From assembly GCA_016713765.1 (NCBI GenBank), contig JADJON010000003.1, positions 1,116,001 through 1,180,000 of the forward strand: DNA of 64,000 nt, written 5' to 3'. Under the pieces are notes generated by a model. The model had not been told where the DNA came from. It did not search any database and saw nothing but the letters and a program-made list of their open reading frames with translations. The DNA is from Bacteroidota bacterium (GTDB lineage: Bacteria > Bacteroidota > Bacteroidia > AKYH767-A > 2013-40CM-41-45). A program made the position numbers and the translations under genes. Positions 8,674-17,802 of the stretch are shown here, piece after piece. The first letter of the stretch is position 1. Each line of letters begins with the position of its first letter.

Positions 8674-10650
8674 CTATTTGCTGTCTGCCACTAACTGTTC
8701 CTCCAGTGCGGAAACTTTCTTTTCCAGGAGAATTACGTACAGGACCAGTTCTTCCATCTTCTCCAGCATTTTGGCCTGCATCAAACCAACATCCAAGCCC
8801 TCCGACTGAATCGTTCTTGCAGACGGCAGGCCGGGTAGTTTCCGGTTTTCCGAAACATACCTTTCCACCTCTTTCAAACTCATGAGGGAGTAGCCGGGAT
8901 CAAAAACATAATCCGGCCAGTTACCTGGAAGATCTACCCGTAGTTTTTCGGTACGAATACCCTGGGCTACATAGAGCCGATAACCAGTACTTCCAGTATA
9001 GGGAGTTGGGTCAATTCCAACTCCAATTATTGAGTTTGTCCCACCCAGCTGCACATTACCGCCATTCGGACCTGTGCAGATGAAGGCATCCCTGCCACAA
9101 TAATAGTTCACTAACAGGCGATTGGAATTAGGTGTTTGCGGAGCGCCAACCACGTCTATGAACGAGTTCGTGCCATCAAAACCCATTTCCATAACTCCAA
9201 TCCCACTACCAGCCGAAAAATTTCCGTAAAGCTGTAGCGATCCCTGAAATTGATAGTTCGTCGGAACGTTCAGTACGGGATTGGAGCAGGACGTGATCGA
9301 ACTGATACTCTCATCCGGATCTTGCCCGAAACCGAAAAGGCCCACCCCGTTTTGTGAGGATGTACGATAACCCATGAGTCTGCGACCACCCAACGATAAG
9401 TTCTGCTGAATGTTAAGACTGTCGACGACAAGACCGGATTGAATTGCTACACCTCCGGCTCCCCGGATGCGAATTCGTTCAGCGTTATTGGTCTTCAGGA
9501 TCAGGCTGGTACTGTCTGTTGTGCCCAGGAACTCCGATGAAGAATCGATTCCACCATTCCCCGTCATCGTCCAATCATCCCGATCCGGCTGGGTGAGGTC
9601 GATCTTGACGTCGGGTTTGGTGCAACCGTTGGCATCCGTTACCAGCACCGAGTAGGTGCCGGCCATGAGGTTGGAGAGGTTCTGGGTGTTCTGGCCGGTG
9701 TTCCAGGAATAGGTGTACGGCATCACCCCGCCGGTGACCGTGGTGGTCACACTGCCGTTGGAACAGTTGTAACAGGTCGTGTGGTGGCCGTTGGGGTAGG
9801 TCGGAGCGGTCAATTCCACTTCGATCGAACCGGGTTGCGTGAGCGTGATACTGGCCGTTACGCCAACACCGTTCAGGTCCTTGACCAGCACCGTGTACTC
9901 GCCGGCTTTCAGGTCTGCCAGGTCTTGTGTGAAATTTCCATTACTCCATTGATAGGTATAGGGCGCAACACCACCGGAAACCGTCAGGTCAATGGCGCCA
10001 TCATCGCTGCTCTTGCAACTGAGGTTGTACCCGTTGTGCAGCGGACTGGTGATGCTGACAATATGCAAAGGCGTGGGCTGCGTCAGGCTGGTCGATAATT
10101 GCAACTGGCATTGGTTGACATCCCGGACAATCACCGAATACGATCCGCTCGGCAGGTCGTGATTCGTCTCCGTCTCGGCTCCATTGCTCCACTGATAGGT
10201 ATAGGGTGTAGCGCCGCCCCCAATGACAGCGGTGATCCAGCCGTCGGCTGCCCCTTGCGCGGAAACGTTGAATCCGCCTCCATAGGTCGAAACGTCGAGT
10301 GAACCGGTGAGGGCTTCCGAGGCAATCAGCGTATAGCTCTTGGTGATGGTGTCCTGCGCGGCATCAATAACGGAAATGGAATACGTTCCGGCTGCCAGGC
10401 TGGTAATGGTCTTCGTGTAGGCACCCGTTGACCACTGAAAAGAATAGGGCGGCTGTCCGCCAACGATGATCGCTTCCAGGGTGCCATCACTGGCTCCGTT
10501 ACAACTCACATTATATCCGCCATTGAACACGGAAGGATTAAATGTCACATCCAATGACTGTCCGAAGACTCCGAGCGACAACAGCAATAAGACAAGGGAC
10601 CCCCCCCTTAAAATATTCGAAAAACGAAGTTTAATAGTAGTTGTTTTCAT
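8674..10650 (-). CDS. SprB-repeat protein with coiled-coil tail
   Basis: 658 residues, signal peptide about 1-30 ('GGSLVLLLLSLGVFGQS'). Four SprB repeats of about 82 residues follow (residues 33-360), each with 'YNVSC' or an equivalent, 'GG..PY(T/S)YQWS(N/T)G' and 'AGTYSVLVTD'. SprB repeats are found in surface adhesins that move during gliding of Flavobacterium. The second half resembles tail-fibre-like proteins of the phylum, with 'YSLMSLKEVERYVSENRKLPGLPSA' shortened here to its key words MSLKEVE and LPGLPSA, then a coiled coil (KMLEKMEELVLYVILLEKKVSALEEQL region). No canonical T9SS sorting domain is visible at the end, unlike the neighbours. It is 40 bp from the GH5 gene, which suggests one operon. 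Confidence 0.85.
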   Translation of the reverse strand: MKTTTIKLRFSNILRGGSLVLLLLSLGVFGQSLDVTFNPSVFNGGYNVSCNGASDGTLEAIIVGGQPPYSFQWSTGAYTKTITSLAAGTYSISVIDAAQDTITKSYTLIASEALTGSLDVSTYGGGFNVSAQGAADGWITAVIGGGATPYTYQWSNGAETETNHDLPSGSYSVIVRDVNQCQLQLSTSLTQPTPLHIVSITSPLHNGYNLSCKSSDDGAIDLTVSGGVAPYTYQWSNGNFTQDLADLKAGEYTVLVKDLNGVGVTASITLTQPGSIEVELTAPTYPNGHHTTCYNCSNGSVTTTVTGGVMPYTYSWNTGQNTQNLSNLMAGTYSVLVTDANGCTKPDVKIDLTQPDRDDWTMTGNGGIDSSSEFLGTTDSTSLILKTNNAERIRIRGAGGVAIQSGLVVDSLNIQQNLSLGGRRLMGYRTSSQNGVGLFGFGQDPDESISSITSCSNPVLNVPTNYQFQGSLQLYGNFSAGSGIGVMEMGFDGTNSFIDVVGAPQTPNSNRLLVNYYCGRDAFICTGPNGGNVQLGGTNSIIGVGIDPTPYTGSTGYRLYVAQGIRTEKLRVDLPGNWPDYVFDPGYSLMSLKEVERYVSENRKLPGLPSARTIQSEGLDVGLMQAKMLEKMEELVLYVILLEKKVSALEEQLVADSK

Positions 10651-10990
10651 GGCATCGGTTTAAAATCGTTAGCAATATCAAAGGATAATAATGAATTTTA
10701 AAAATGCAAATGTTTCGGAAAATTTAACACCTTCCGTGACTTAAAAAAGTTGTCCTTGTCTATCCGGTTTTTCGAATCATCGCAATTGATGGAATCTTGT
10801 AAGCACTAATCTCAGTAGCGCTTTTCCATTTTTTGTTTAAAAGCCATAGTGCTTGTTACCAAAGAATCTGAATTTGCCAGGAATTTTCTTCTCCATGCTG
10901 GTATAGACGATTAAGAAAAAAATATGATTGCCTGCCGAGACCGTTGGTCGAATTCCTGAGTTATAGTGGAATTAAGCCGTAAAATAATCA
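10651..10990. other. Intergenic gap without recognisable gene
   Basis: This AT-rich gap between the SprB-repeat gene start and the delta-60 gene terminator holds no open frame with recognisable content. It should contain the promoter for the minus-strand SprB-GH5-T9SS cluster. No clear TTG/TAnnTTTG pair could be fixed by eye. Confidence 0.5.
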
Positions 10991-11026
10991 GCCCCGTATC
11001 CTGATTTCAAATTCAGGATCCGGGGC
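10991..11026 (-). terminator. Hairpin terminator of the delta-60 repeat gene
   Basis: The 14-base arms GCCCCGTATCCTGA and TCAGGATCCGGGGC pair with one mismatch around an eight-base AT loop. On the minus strand the hairpin lies 47 bp past the stop of the delta-60 gene and is followed by a T-rich stretch (TGATTATTTT), as expected of an intrinsic terminator. Confidence 0.75.
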
Positions 11027-11072
11027 CGGAAAACAAGTGACGAACGTTGGTTCGTCAAATGATCAGCGGTAC

Positions 11073-12677
11073 TTATTCCACCACCAGCAATCGCGTCTGA
11101 GCCAGATTGCCGTTCTTGTCGGTCATCCGCAGTTGGTAGGAACCGGCTGCAAGCGTTGCCGGCAGGCGGATCTCGATGGTGGATTGCGCGAGGGCCGGCG
11201 CTCCTGCATGGAGCAGCGTGGTCCGGCCGTAGAGGTCGGTCAGTTCGATGCGCTCCGCCTGGAGGGTGGACGATACATGCAGTACGGATCCCGTCCTGAC
11301 CGGTATGGGCCAGCAGCTCAGGTTGGCTGTTGCAGTTGGTTCGGTGATGCCGACCAAGAGATCGTTGTTGAATCGCATCACGGCTACGTCGTTGTTCGGA
11401 CCGGTATTGCCCTTTCCAGCCGCGAGGATCTTGCCATCGGCCTGCAGGCAGATCCCGTTGGCTTCGTCGAAGGCGGTCGCTACCGTGGTGACCGAATAGC
11501 CGTCGCCGTCGAAATCCGTGTCGAGTGAACCGTCGGAACGGTAACGCACCAGTAAGAAGTCGCGATCATCCATGAAGAAACCGCCGGAAGTGCCGGCCAG
11601 CAGGGGCTTTCCATCGGGTTGCAGGACCATATCGTACGCCACATCCTGCGCGGCGCTATCCCAGATGGCGATGCCGTCGGTATCGAAGCCGGTATCGAGC
11701 GTTCCGGTACTGTCGTACTTCGCCAGCAACAGGTCGAACGAAAAGTCGGGTTGCGTGGTGTAACCGGCTACATAACAACCGCCGTCCGATGTCAGCGCCA
11801 GACCGAAACCGTCTTCTACATATTCGGCCGAATAGGGCGTCATGACGATCCCGTTCGTGCCGAAACCGTTGTCCGGCGAGCCGTCTTCCCAGTAACGCGC
11901 AACGAGCACGTCAAAATTGAACTGGCCGGAACCGGTCAGACCCTGGTCATAGTGGCCGCAAGCGGTGATGCGACCGTCCGCCTGTACGGCGATGTTCCAA
12001 AAGCGACTGTCCTGTCCCGTCACCGGCATCGCCACCACGCCGTTGGTGCCAAAGGTGGAATCCAGCGAACCGTCCTCTTCGAGTCGAATGATGACGGGCG
12101 CCTTGTTGAAGGCCGGATCGGTCATTTGTCCCGCCAGGAGGATGCGACCATCGTTCAGCTCGGTCATGCCGTAGGCGATATCGTCACTCGGGCTCAGGTC
12201 AACACTTGCGATGCCGCTTTGGCCGAAGGTCGTGTCGCGACTGCCGTCCTCGAGGAAGCGCATGACGAGGAAGGAAAAATTATAGGACGGATCACAGGAA
12301 GCGCCGCCGACCAGAATCTTACCGTCGTCCCGGACGATCACACGATACGCATACGATTCCGTGAAATCGGGAACGGTCAACACGCCGGTGCCATTAAACG
12401 TGGAATCGGGCGTACCATCGGTCAGCAGCCGGATCACCAGGAGCTGTCCCGCGAACGCGGGCGTCAAGGCAGTACCCACGGTGACCACCTTCTGGTCGGC
12501 CGGTTGCACCGCGATGTGCGTGAGGTTGTCCTGGAAACCGAAGTCCTGTACATAACGACCGGCGTTTCCGAAGGAAGGATCCAACGTACCGGCCGGTTGC
12601 GCAGAAGTTAATAAGGGCAGGATCAGCACAAAGAGGCCGGCTGATCGAACACAAAGGGAGGTAAGAAGTTTGCTCAT
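11073..12677 (-). CDS. Delta-60 repeat protein with T9SS sorting domain
   Basis: 534 residues, signal peptide about 1-27. Eight or so delta-60 repeats follow, each with 'GTLDPSFG(N/T)G(V/I)' and 'AVQPDGKIL(A/V)GG' signatures such as 'GTLDPSFGNAGRY', 'DSTFGTNGVVAM', 'VLQPDGKPLLAG' and 'LQADGKILAAG'. The repeats probably build a beta-propeller. The last 80 residues are a sorting domain: 'LSCWPIPVRTGS', 'LAAGSYQLRMTD', then a short strand ending VVE. The substrate or partner is unknown; such proteins are widespread in Bacteroidota and outnumber any known function. A strong hairpin terminator follows. Confidence 0.9.
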   Translation of the reverse strand: MSKLLTSLCVRSAGLFVLILPLLTSAQPAGTLDPSFGNAGRYVQDFGFQDNLTHIAVQPADQKVVTVGTALTPAFAGQLLVIRLLTDGTPDSTFNGTGVLTVPDFTESYAYRVIVRDDGKILVGGASCDPSYNFSFLVMRFLEDGSRDTTFGQSGIASVDLSPSDDIAYGMTELNDGRILLAGQMTDPAFNKAPVIIRLEEDGSLDSTFGTNGVVAMPVTGQDSRFWNIAVQADGRITACGHYDQGLTGSGQFNFDVLVARYWEDGSPDNGFGTNGIVMTPYSAEYVEDGFGLALTSDGGCYVAGYTTQPDFSFDLLLAKYDSTGTLDTGFDTDGIAIWDSAAQDVAYDMVLQPDGKPLLAGTSGGFFMDDRDFLLVRYRSDGSLDTDFDGDGYSVTTVATAFDEANGICLQADGKILAAGKGNTGPNNDVAVMRFNNDLLVGITEPTATANLSCWPIPVRTGSVLHVSSTLQAERIELTDLYGRTTLLHAGAPALAQSTIEIRLPATLAAGSYQLRMTDKNGNLAQTRLLVVE

Positions 12678-12766
12678 CCGGCGAAGATAAACCCAACGCC
12701 CGGATCACGATTAGACGGGGCCGTACAACTTTCAGGATTTATTCTGCGAATCGGCCAAATTTTCGT

Positions 12767-13351
12767 TCAGGCCGTTGTCTTACGCACATATTTGGTCAGG
12801 ATAACGATCTGCTGTCCTTCGATCTTACCCTCGATCTGCTCCGTGTTATCCGGAACAAGTTTGATATTCTTCACCGTCGTCCCGATGCGGGCGTTGATCT
12901 GGGAGCCTTTTACGTCGAGCGATTTGGTCAGCACGATCGTATCCCCGTTCTGCAGGCGCGCGCCGTTCACATCCTGGTGTACGGCAACGGGGTCGCGGTC
13001 TTCATGATCGCCGGTCGCCTGTGCCCACTGCAACAGTTCGTCGTCGAGGTAAAGTTGATCCAGCGCATCCTGCGCCCAGCTCTCGCTCTTCAGCCGGTGC
13101 AACATGCGCCAGGCCAGCACCTGGACAGCGGGAACCTCGCTCCACATGCTGTCATTGAGGAAGGTCCAGCGGGAGGGCGTCAGTTCATCTTGCCCGGAAA
13201 GCTGGTGCAGACAGTCCTGGCACACCAGGATGGCCCGGTCGGCCGAAGGTCCTTCGTCGGGCGGTACCGCATAAACCGATAATTGATTGGAAGCGCTGCA
13301 CAATTCGCAGCGGTCGTTGGCCCTGGCTCGGACCTGCATTTCAACGGACAT
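12767..13351 (-). CDS. PhnA-like domain protein
   Basis: 194 residues. The C-terminal 70 residues match the PhnA family: 'DVNGARLQNGDTIVLTKSLDVKGS', then 'IGTTVKNIKLV' and 'IEGKIEGQQIVILTKYVRK' (parts shown only). The N-terminal part has zinc-ribbon-like Cys pairs, 'CELCSASNQL' and 'CQDCLHQL', separated by an acidic loop. PhnA was named for its place near phosphonate genes in E. coli, but its biochemical role there is weakly supported, and no other phosphonate gene is in the window. It is probably cytosolic. The ATG at 13351 is supported by the Cys pair close behind it. Confidence 0.85.
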   Translation of the reverse strand: MSVEMQVRARANDRCELCSASNQLSVYAVPPDEGPSADRAILVCQDCLHQLSGQDELTPSRWTFLNDSMWSEVPAVQVLAWRMLHRLKSESWAQDALDQLYLDDELLQWAQATGDHEDRDPVAVHQDVNGARLQNGDTIVLTKSLDVKGSQINARIGTTVKNIKLVPDNTEQIEGKIEGQQIVILTKYVRKTTA

Positions 13352-13429
13352 GTTAACGGGTTTGGGGCTGCAAACTTAAGAGAATGCCCCGTTCCGGGAA
13401 AAGACCATGGTCATTGGAGCCGATGTTCC

Positions 13430-13849
13430 TTACGGGTACTTCGACTTGATGTACCGGATGGACTCCTTCATGAGCCGGATCAGTTTCTGCCGGTCGATAT
13501 CGCTGAGCTTGTTCACATAGATGCAGACTTTGCCGATTTTATACTTTCCCAGTCCTTCCAACAGGTGTTCGTGTTCGTCGAGTCCGGTGTACACATAAAG
13601 TGAAATGGCCGCTTTTCGCGGAGAAAAGCCGATGATCGGGGCGTCGCCTTCATGCCCGCTCGCATATTTGTAATGATACGAGCCAAACCCGATGATACTG
13701 GGGCCCCACATCTTCGGTTCGTGACCAGAGACCTTCTTCATCAGGTCGATCAGCTCATAGCTGTCTTTCTTCTTCTGTTCGGAATTGGCAAACGTGCGGA
13801 TGAATCGTTCGACGCTTGCCTGAGTGGGTTCGGTCTTGTTCTTAGCCAT
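13430..13849 (-). CDS. DUF1801 (YdhG-like) protein
   Basis: 139 residues with the DUF1801 signature: 'GHEPKMWGPSIIGFGSYHYKY', 'IGFSPRKAAISLYVY' and 'GKVCIYVNKLSDID', then a terminal helix. Related Bacillus proteins have been linked to iron chaperone activity, but the function of most members is not known. The charged N-terminus 'MAKNKTEPTQASVERFIRT' fits the family. It is one of three DUF1801 genes in the window, counting the fragment near 62.5 kb. Confidence 0.9.
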   Translation of the reverse strand: MAKNKTEPTQASVERFIRTFANSEQKKKDSYELIDLMKKVSGHEPKMWGPSIIGFGSYHYKYASGHEGDAPIIGFSPRKAAISLYVYTGLDEHEHLLEGLGKYKIGKVCIYVNKLSDIDRQKLIRLMKESIRYIKSKYP

Positions 13850-13898
13850 TGAGGATGGTTATTTCAAAAGCAATAGGATCATCGTGTTGACATCAGGT

Positions 13899-14420
13899 TC
13901 ATTGAAGTATCCTCAGGTAGGCGGTCCAGGGTCCGGTCGCAGCTTGATACTGTTTCGCCATGACCCGTGCGATTTGAGCAAGGTGATCCAGGTCGTGTAC
14001 CATCCAGGTAGCGAGCAATTCAGAAAGTCTTACTGCTCCGAAAGCGGGATGAATGCCGGTGCGTTCCAGTTGTTCGTCGGACAGGTTCAATTCCCGAACC
14101 TGTGTAATATTTCGCTTTCGAAGCGCTTCGAACTCATCCAACAATTGCAACATGTCCTTCCCCCTACTCTCCTCCAATTGAGCGAACCGGTCAAAAGGTC
14201 GAAACCTCCGCTCTTCCTGATCGGAGAGTATGATGCGTGTGCGTTCCATCCAGTCGGTACGTTCGCCGTGTATGAGGTGACCGAGCACATCGAACGGACT
14301 CCAGGTCTCCGCTCCTTCGTTGGCATGTGCCCAGGATTCCGGTAACCCGCCCAGCAGGTGGCGAAGCACACCCGGAGTGCGGGAAAGTATATCGAGTGAT
14401 GGATCGATCGCGTACTGCAT
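13899..14420 (-). CDS. DinB-like four-helix protein
   Basis: 173 residues of the DinB/YfiT superfamily. The metal-ligand pattern is visible: His in 'VLGHLIHGERTDWMERT', then 'LLATWMVHDLDHLAQIARVM' with the second and third His in the last helix. These proteins bind a divalent metal in a four-helix bundle; some are thiol transferases, but most have no assigned reaction. It lies 49 bp upstream of the DUF1801 gene on the same strand, so the two may be co-transcribed. Confidence 0.9.
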   Translation of the reverse strand: MQYAIDPSLDILSRTPGVLRHLLGGLPESWAHANEGAETWSPFDVLGHLIHGERTDWMERTRIILSDQEERRFRPFDRFAQLEESRGKDMLQLLDEFEALRKRNITQVRELNLSDEQLERTGIHPAFGAVRLSELLATWMVHDLDHLAQIARVMAKQYQAATGPWTAYLRILQ

Positions 14421-14491
14421 ATTGCATAGTTAAAGAGGAAGAAGAAACATTCAAGCGGTCAATCGAAAACAGCCTGTGCAGTGGACACTGC

Positions 14492-14869
14492 TCATTTCGC
14501 CTGCGGATCGTTCTGATAAAGCCCGTGGATGTTTCCATCCGGATCCTTGAAGTAGGCCAGCCAACCGACCGTGGGGATCGGCATCTTTGGAACGACGATC
14601 AGACCGCCGGCTCCTTCCACGCGGCGTATCGCTGCATCCATATCCGGTACATCGATGGAATTGACGATCGGCTGGTTGGGATCCCGTTTGCGCATCACGG
14701 CGCCGTTGATACCCGGACCTTCGTCGTTACCGGTGATGGCCAGCCAATAATCTTCCTCGCCGAATTTCTGGAATTTCCAGTCGAACGCTTCTTCAAAAAA
14801 CCGGATGGTCTTCTCCGGTTGGTTACAGGGGATCTCGAAATGGACGATGCGGTGGCTCATGGCGGTCAT
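14492..14869 (-). CDS. VOC-family (glyoxalase/bleomycin resistance-like) protein
   Basis: 125 residues, a complete two-module VOC fold. Module one starts 'IVHFEIPCNQPEKTIRFFEEAFDW'; module two holds 'NSIDVPDMDAAIRRVEGAGG' and ends 'GWLAYFKDPDGNIHGLYQND', with the metal-site residues His near the start and Glu or Asp near the end partly replaced. The family includes glyoxalases, dioxygenases and drug-binding proteins, and the reaction cannot be read from sequence. The start at 14869 has an in-frame ATG at 14860 as an alternative. Confidence 0.88.
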   Translation of the reverse strand: MTAMSHRIVHFEIPCNQPEKTIRFFEEAFDWKFQKFGEEDYWLAITGNDEGPGINGAVMRKRDPNQPIVNSIDVPDMDAAIRRVEGAGGLIVVPKMPIPTVGWLAYFKDPDGNIHGLYQNDPQAK

Positions 14870-15114
14870 GGAATCATTGGTGAAATTCCAAGATAGCGGC
14901 TTGAAGGATTCGGTTCAATTCAGCAACACAGTTTAACATTCATGCGACAGGACAAACTCCGCTTGCAAGAGTGTTCTACGAAAAACTGGTACTTTTTTAA
15001 GTCGGGTCGTGAAACGATCCTGCTTCATGACCACCTGTAATCGAATATAGTTTGCCCAACATCTTCTTCCATTCGGGTTCCGGCCACATTCCGGCAAGCC
15101 GTTATCTTAGCCTG

Positions 15115-16461
15115 ATGAATCGCCTCCTCTGTCTTTTACTGATTTGCATCATCGGACAAATTCGATTGTCGGCTCAAGGAATCCTGGATACCCTGGGGAA
15201 TACCATCGTACGGATTGAAACCGCGGTGGACAGCGCGCAATTCGCGGGCGGTTATGCCAGCGGGCCCTGGGACCTGCACATGGGTCCTGACGGGCAATTG
15301 TGGTTCACGGACCAGACAGCCATTCGCCGTTGGCATCCGGTCACGGGTGTGATCAGCACCGTATTGCGTGTGCCCAGCGGGTACTTCATGGGGCTGGCGC
15401 ATCACAGCGATTTCATTCATCAGCCCTACGTATATGCTACGATCGATACCGGCTATTACTACGGACAAAGCACGCGCATCGAAGTGTGGCGCTATCGATA
15501 CAATTCGGCTGTCGACTCACTGGAAGATCCATTGTTCCTGCTTTCCTGGTACCACCCGGGTGAACACTCAGGCGGACGCATGGTCTTTGGTCAGGATAGC
15601 TGTCTGTATATCGGGACGGCCGATTATGCCGGACTGCAATGGCAGGATACGCTGTTCATGAATTCGGGCAAAGTGCTGCGGGTACGTCCCGACGGTTCCG
15701 TGCCGAGCGACAACCCACGCCCCGACTACAGCTGGACCTGGGGACACCGGAATCCGCAGGGAATCGTACAGGTACCGAATGGCAACATCATCGTATCGGA
15801 GTACGGACAGATCAACGACGAACTCAACCTCATCCAACCGGGCAATCATTACGGCTGGGTGATCTTTGATGGGAACCAGTGCATAGGAAGCATTGACACT
15901 TGCAACGCCTATCAATCCAGCCTGACCTTCCCGATCGATGTCGGCCAGAACCCTCCCTCGGGAATCACCTGGTACGACCATCCGTCGATTCCGGAGTTGC
16001 ACGGACTGGTACAGGCGGTGACCGGCATCAACCAGGGACTCATCGCCTACACGATGAACGCAACGATGGATTCCGTCCTCAACAAGCAGTACTTTCTGCG
16101 TTACGAGTACGGTCGCGTCCGCGATGCCTGCGCCGGCCCCGACGGAAGTTTGTATTTCATCGCCTACGACCGTTCCTCGCCGCGGATCATGCGGGTGCGG
16201 AACGCGTTGAATACGGGCGTGTCATCCACAACATTCCCCGAGATAGCGGTATTTCCGAATCCATGTACCGATCGAATCCGGTTTTCGACAGCACTTCCTC
16301 CCACGACCACCTCCGCCGTCCTTCGCAACATACAAGGCGAAATCGTGTTACACCAAAAAGTCGAAGGAAATTCCGACCTGCTGGATGTCGGGATGTTGCC
16401 GGCAGGAGTGTACTACCTGCAGGTCGGCAACAGCGTTCCGAAAATGCTGCTAAAGTTGTAA
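15115..16461 (+). CDS. PQQ-type sugar dehydrogenase-like propeller with T9SS domain
   Basis: 448 residues from the ATG at 15115, chosen because it begins a clean signal peptide (NRLLCLLLICIIGQIRLSAQ); an upstream TTG at 15052 would add 21 residues ahead of it. The body is a six-bladed propeller of the glucose/sorbosone dehydrogenase type: 'GPWDLHMGPDGQLWFTD', 'SWTWGHRNPQGIVQVPNG', 'SEYGQINDELNLIQPGNHYGW' and 'DACAGPDGSLYFIAYD' (short pieces). 'GHRNPQG' is the hallmark. The C-terminus is a T9SS sorting domain ('VFPNPCTDRIRF', 'LPAGVYYLQV'). It probably oxidises a sugar outside the cell with PQQ, but cofactor binding is inferred. Confidence 0.85.
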   Translation: MNRLLCLLLICIIGQIRLSAQGILDTLGNTIVRIETAVDSAQFAGGYASGPWDLHMGPDGQLWFTDQTAIRRWHPVTGVISTVLRVPSGYFMGLAHHSDFIHQPYVYATIDTGYYYGQSTRIEVWRYRYNSAVDSLEDPLFLLSWYHPGEHSGGRMVFGQDSCLYIGTADYAGLQWQDTLFMNSGKVLRVRPDGSVPSDNPRPDYSWTWGHRNPQGIVQVPNGNIIVSEYGQINDELNLIQPGNHYGWVIFDGNQCIGSIDTCNAYQSSLTFPIDVGQNPPSGITWYDHPSIPELHGLVQAVTGINQGLIAYTMNATMDSVLNKQYFLRYEYGRVRDACAGPDGSLYFIAYDRSSPRIMRVRNALNTGVSSTTFPEIAVFPNPCTDRIRFSTALPPTTTSAVLRNIQGEIVLHQKVEGNSDLLDVGMLPAGVYYLQVGNSVPKMLLKL

Positions 16462-16489
16462 GTAAATTCCGTGAAAATCCGTATGCTCC

Positions 16490-16512
16490 GTGTGCCTCAA
16501 TACAAGGCACAC
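16490..16512. terminator. Hairpin between convergent genes
   Basis: GTGTGCCT and AGGCACAC form a perfect eight-base stem with a seven-base loop between the end of the sugar-dehydrogenase-like gene and the end of the desaturase gene. It has no long T tract on either strand, so its role as a two-way terminator rests on position only. Confidence 0.4.
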
Positions 16513-16523
16513 CGGTCCACCGA

Positions 16524-17636
16524 TCAACCCATCGTTTCAATCAGGTGGAAATAATCCTTCCGCCCCAGCTTCTGCAGCATCCGCACATGTGAACGAAGCG
16601 CCTTTCCGAAAGATGGATAAACCGTATACGGAACACCGAACTCCTTCGCTGTCTGTGCAACGATGGGCGCCAGCTTGGGGTAATGGATATGACAGATCCT
16701 TGGAAAGAGGTGATGTATGGCCTGGTAATTCAGTCCGCCGACATAAAAAGTAATGATCGGGTTACCCGGCGAGAAATCCGCCGTAGTCCGCAACTGGTGA
16801 ATGGCCCATTCCGTCTCGAGGTTGCCCTCCGCATCCGGCATGGGAAATTCCGCTGCTTCCACGACATGCGCAAGCTGGAAAACCACACTCAGTACCGTGC
16901 CGGCGATCAGGTGAAGCAACAGGAAGCCGGCGAATAACTTCAGGAATGAAACCTCCAGTACGAGTGCCGGCAATACGAGCATATAGCCTACATAGAATAG
17001 CTTCCACACAACCAGCGAAAGGATGGTGCCCACTTTCTTCCAACCGGTTTCTTTATTCAATCCTTTGCGCTGATAACGGAAATGCTGAATCAGATCCTTG
17101 AGCAGCACCCAATAAAAGGTCATGATCGAATAGAGCACGAAGGCATACAGAAACTGGAACCGCTGAATGGAACGGTGCTTACCGGCCGGCGAGAACCGCA
17201 TCCCCAACTTATCGTTCACGTCTTCGTCCGCGTTGTAAACATTCGTATAGGTATGATGCAGGATATTATGCTGGGCCTTCCAGTTGCGCGCGTCTCCTCC
17301 TACTACATTCAAGGTCTTACCCATGATATAGTTCACGGTGTCGCTCGACGAATAGGCCTTGTGATTGGCATCGTGCATGACGCTCATGCCGATTCCGGCA
17401 AGGCCGAAGCCCATCAGCGCCCAGCAGGCCCAAAATCCCCAACCGGTAGCCGTTCCGCTGATCAACAAGGCATACGGGACGAAATACAAAGCCAGCATGA
17501 AGATGGTTTTGAATACCATCGCTGCATTCGCATGCGGACTGATACCATTGGAGGTGAAGTAGGCATCAACTCGCTTTCTTAATTCGAGAAAAAATCGGGT
17601 ATGACTGGAATTGACGAATTTCAGTTGATGATCCAT
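16524..17636 (-). CDS. Membrane fatty-acid desaturase (acyl-CoA/front-end type)
   Basis: 370 residues with the three histidine boxes of membrane di-iron desaturases: 'HDANH' (about 108), 'HNILHH' (about 144) and 'YQAIHHLFP' (about 303), where the third box starts with Q as in delta-5/delta-6 front-end desaturases. Four or more hydrophobic segments flank them, e.g. 'NAAMVFKTIFMLALYFVPYALL' and 'FLKLFAGFLLLHLIAGTV'. It introduces a double bond into a fatty acyl chain in the inner membrane, needing an electron donor not found here. No cytochrome b5 domain is attached. The regiochemistry cannot be assigned. Confidence 0.92.
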   Translation of the reverse strand: MDHQLKFVNSSHTRFFLELRKRVDAYFTSNGISPHANAAMVFKTIFMLALYFVPYALLISGTATGWGFWACWALMGFGLAGIGMSVMHDANHKAYSSSDTVNYIMGKTLNVVGGDARNWKAQHNILHHTYTNVYNADEDVNDKLGMRFSPAGKHRSIQRFQFLYAFVLYSIMTFYWVLLKDLIQHFRYQRKGLNKETGWKKVGTILSLVVWKLFYVGYMLVLPALVLEVSFLKLFAGFLLLHLIAGTVLSVVFQLAHVVEAAEFPMPDAEGNLETEWAIHQLRTTADFSPGNPIITFYVGGLNYQAIHHLFPRICHIHYPKLAPIVAQTAKEFGVPYTVYPSFGKALRSHVRMLQKLGRKDYFHLIETMG

Positions 17637-17802
17637 AATAATACTGGAATTTGTGGGAAAAATACAAAGTTTTCCCTCGACCTATTCCGGCAAGTAAGTA
17701 AAAAAACGGCAGTTTAACCCTGACATTTCTCTGCAATTTCAAAGATTCGGAGCATTCTTCCTCTAAATCCCTGCGATACCCGGAACCGCATGGGCATCAA
17801 CT

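Noticed and set aside
11619..12611. 330-codon plus-strand frame inside the delta-60 gene
   Set aside because: It is an antisense shadow of the repeat gene. Its product is low-complexity and shows no domain.
15052..15114. TTG start for the sugar-dehydrogenase-like gene
   Set aside because: It puts 21 mixed residues in front of a clean signal peptide that begins at the ATG at 15115.
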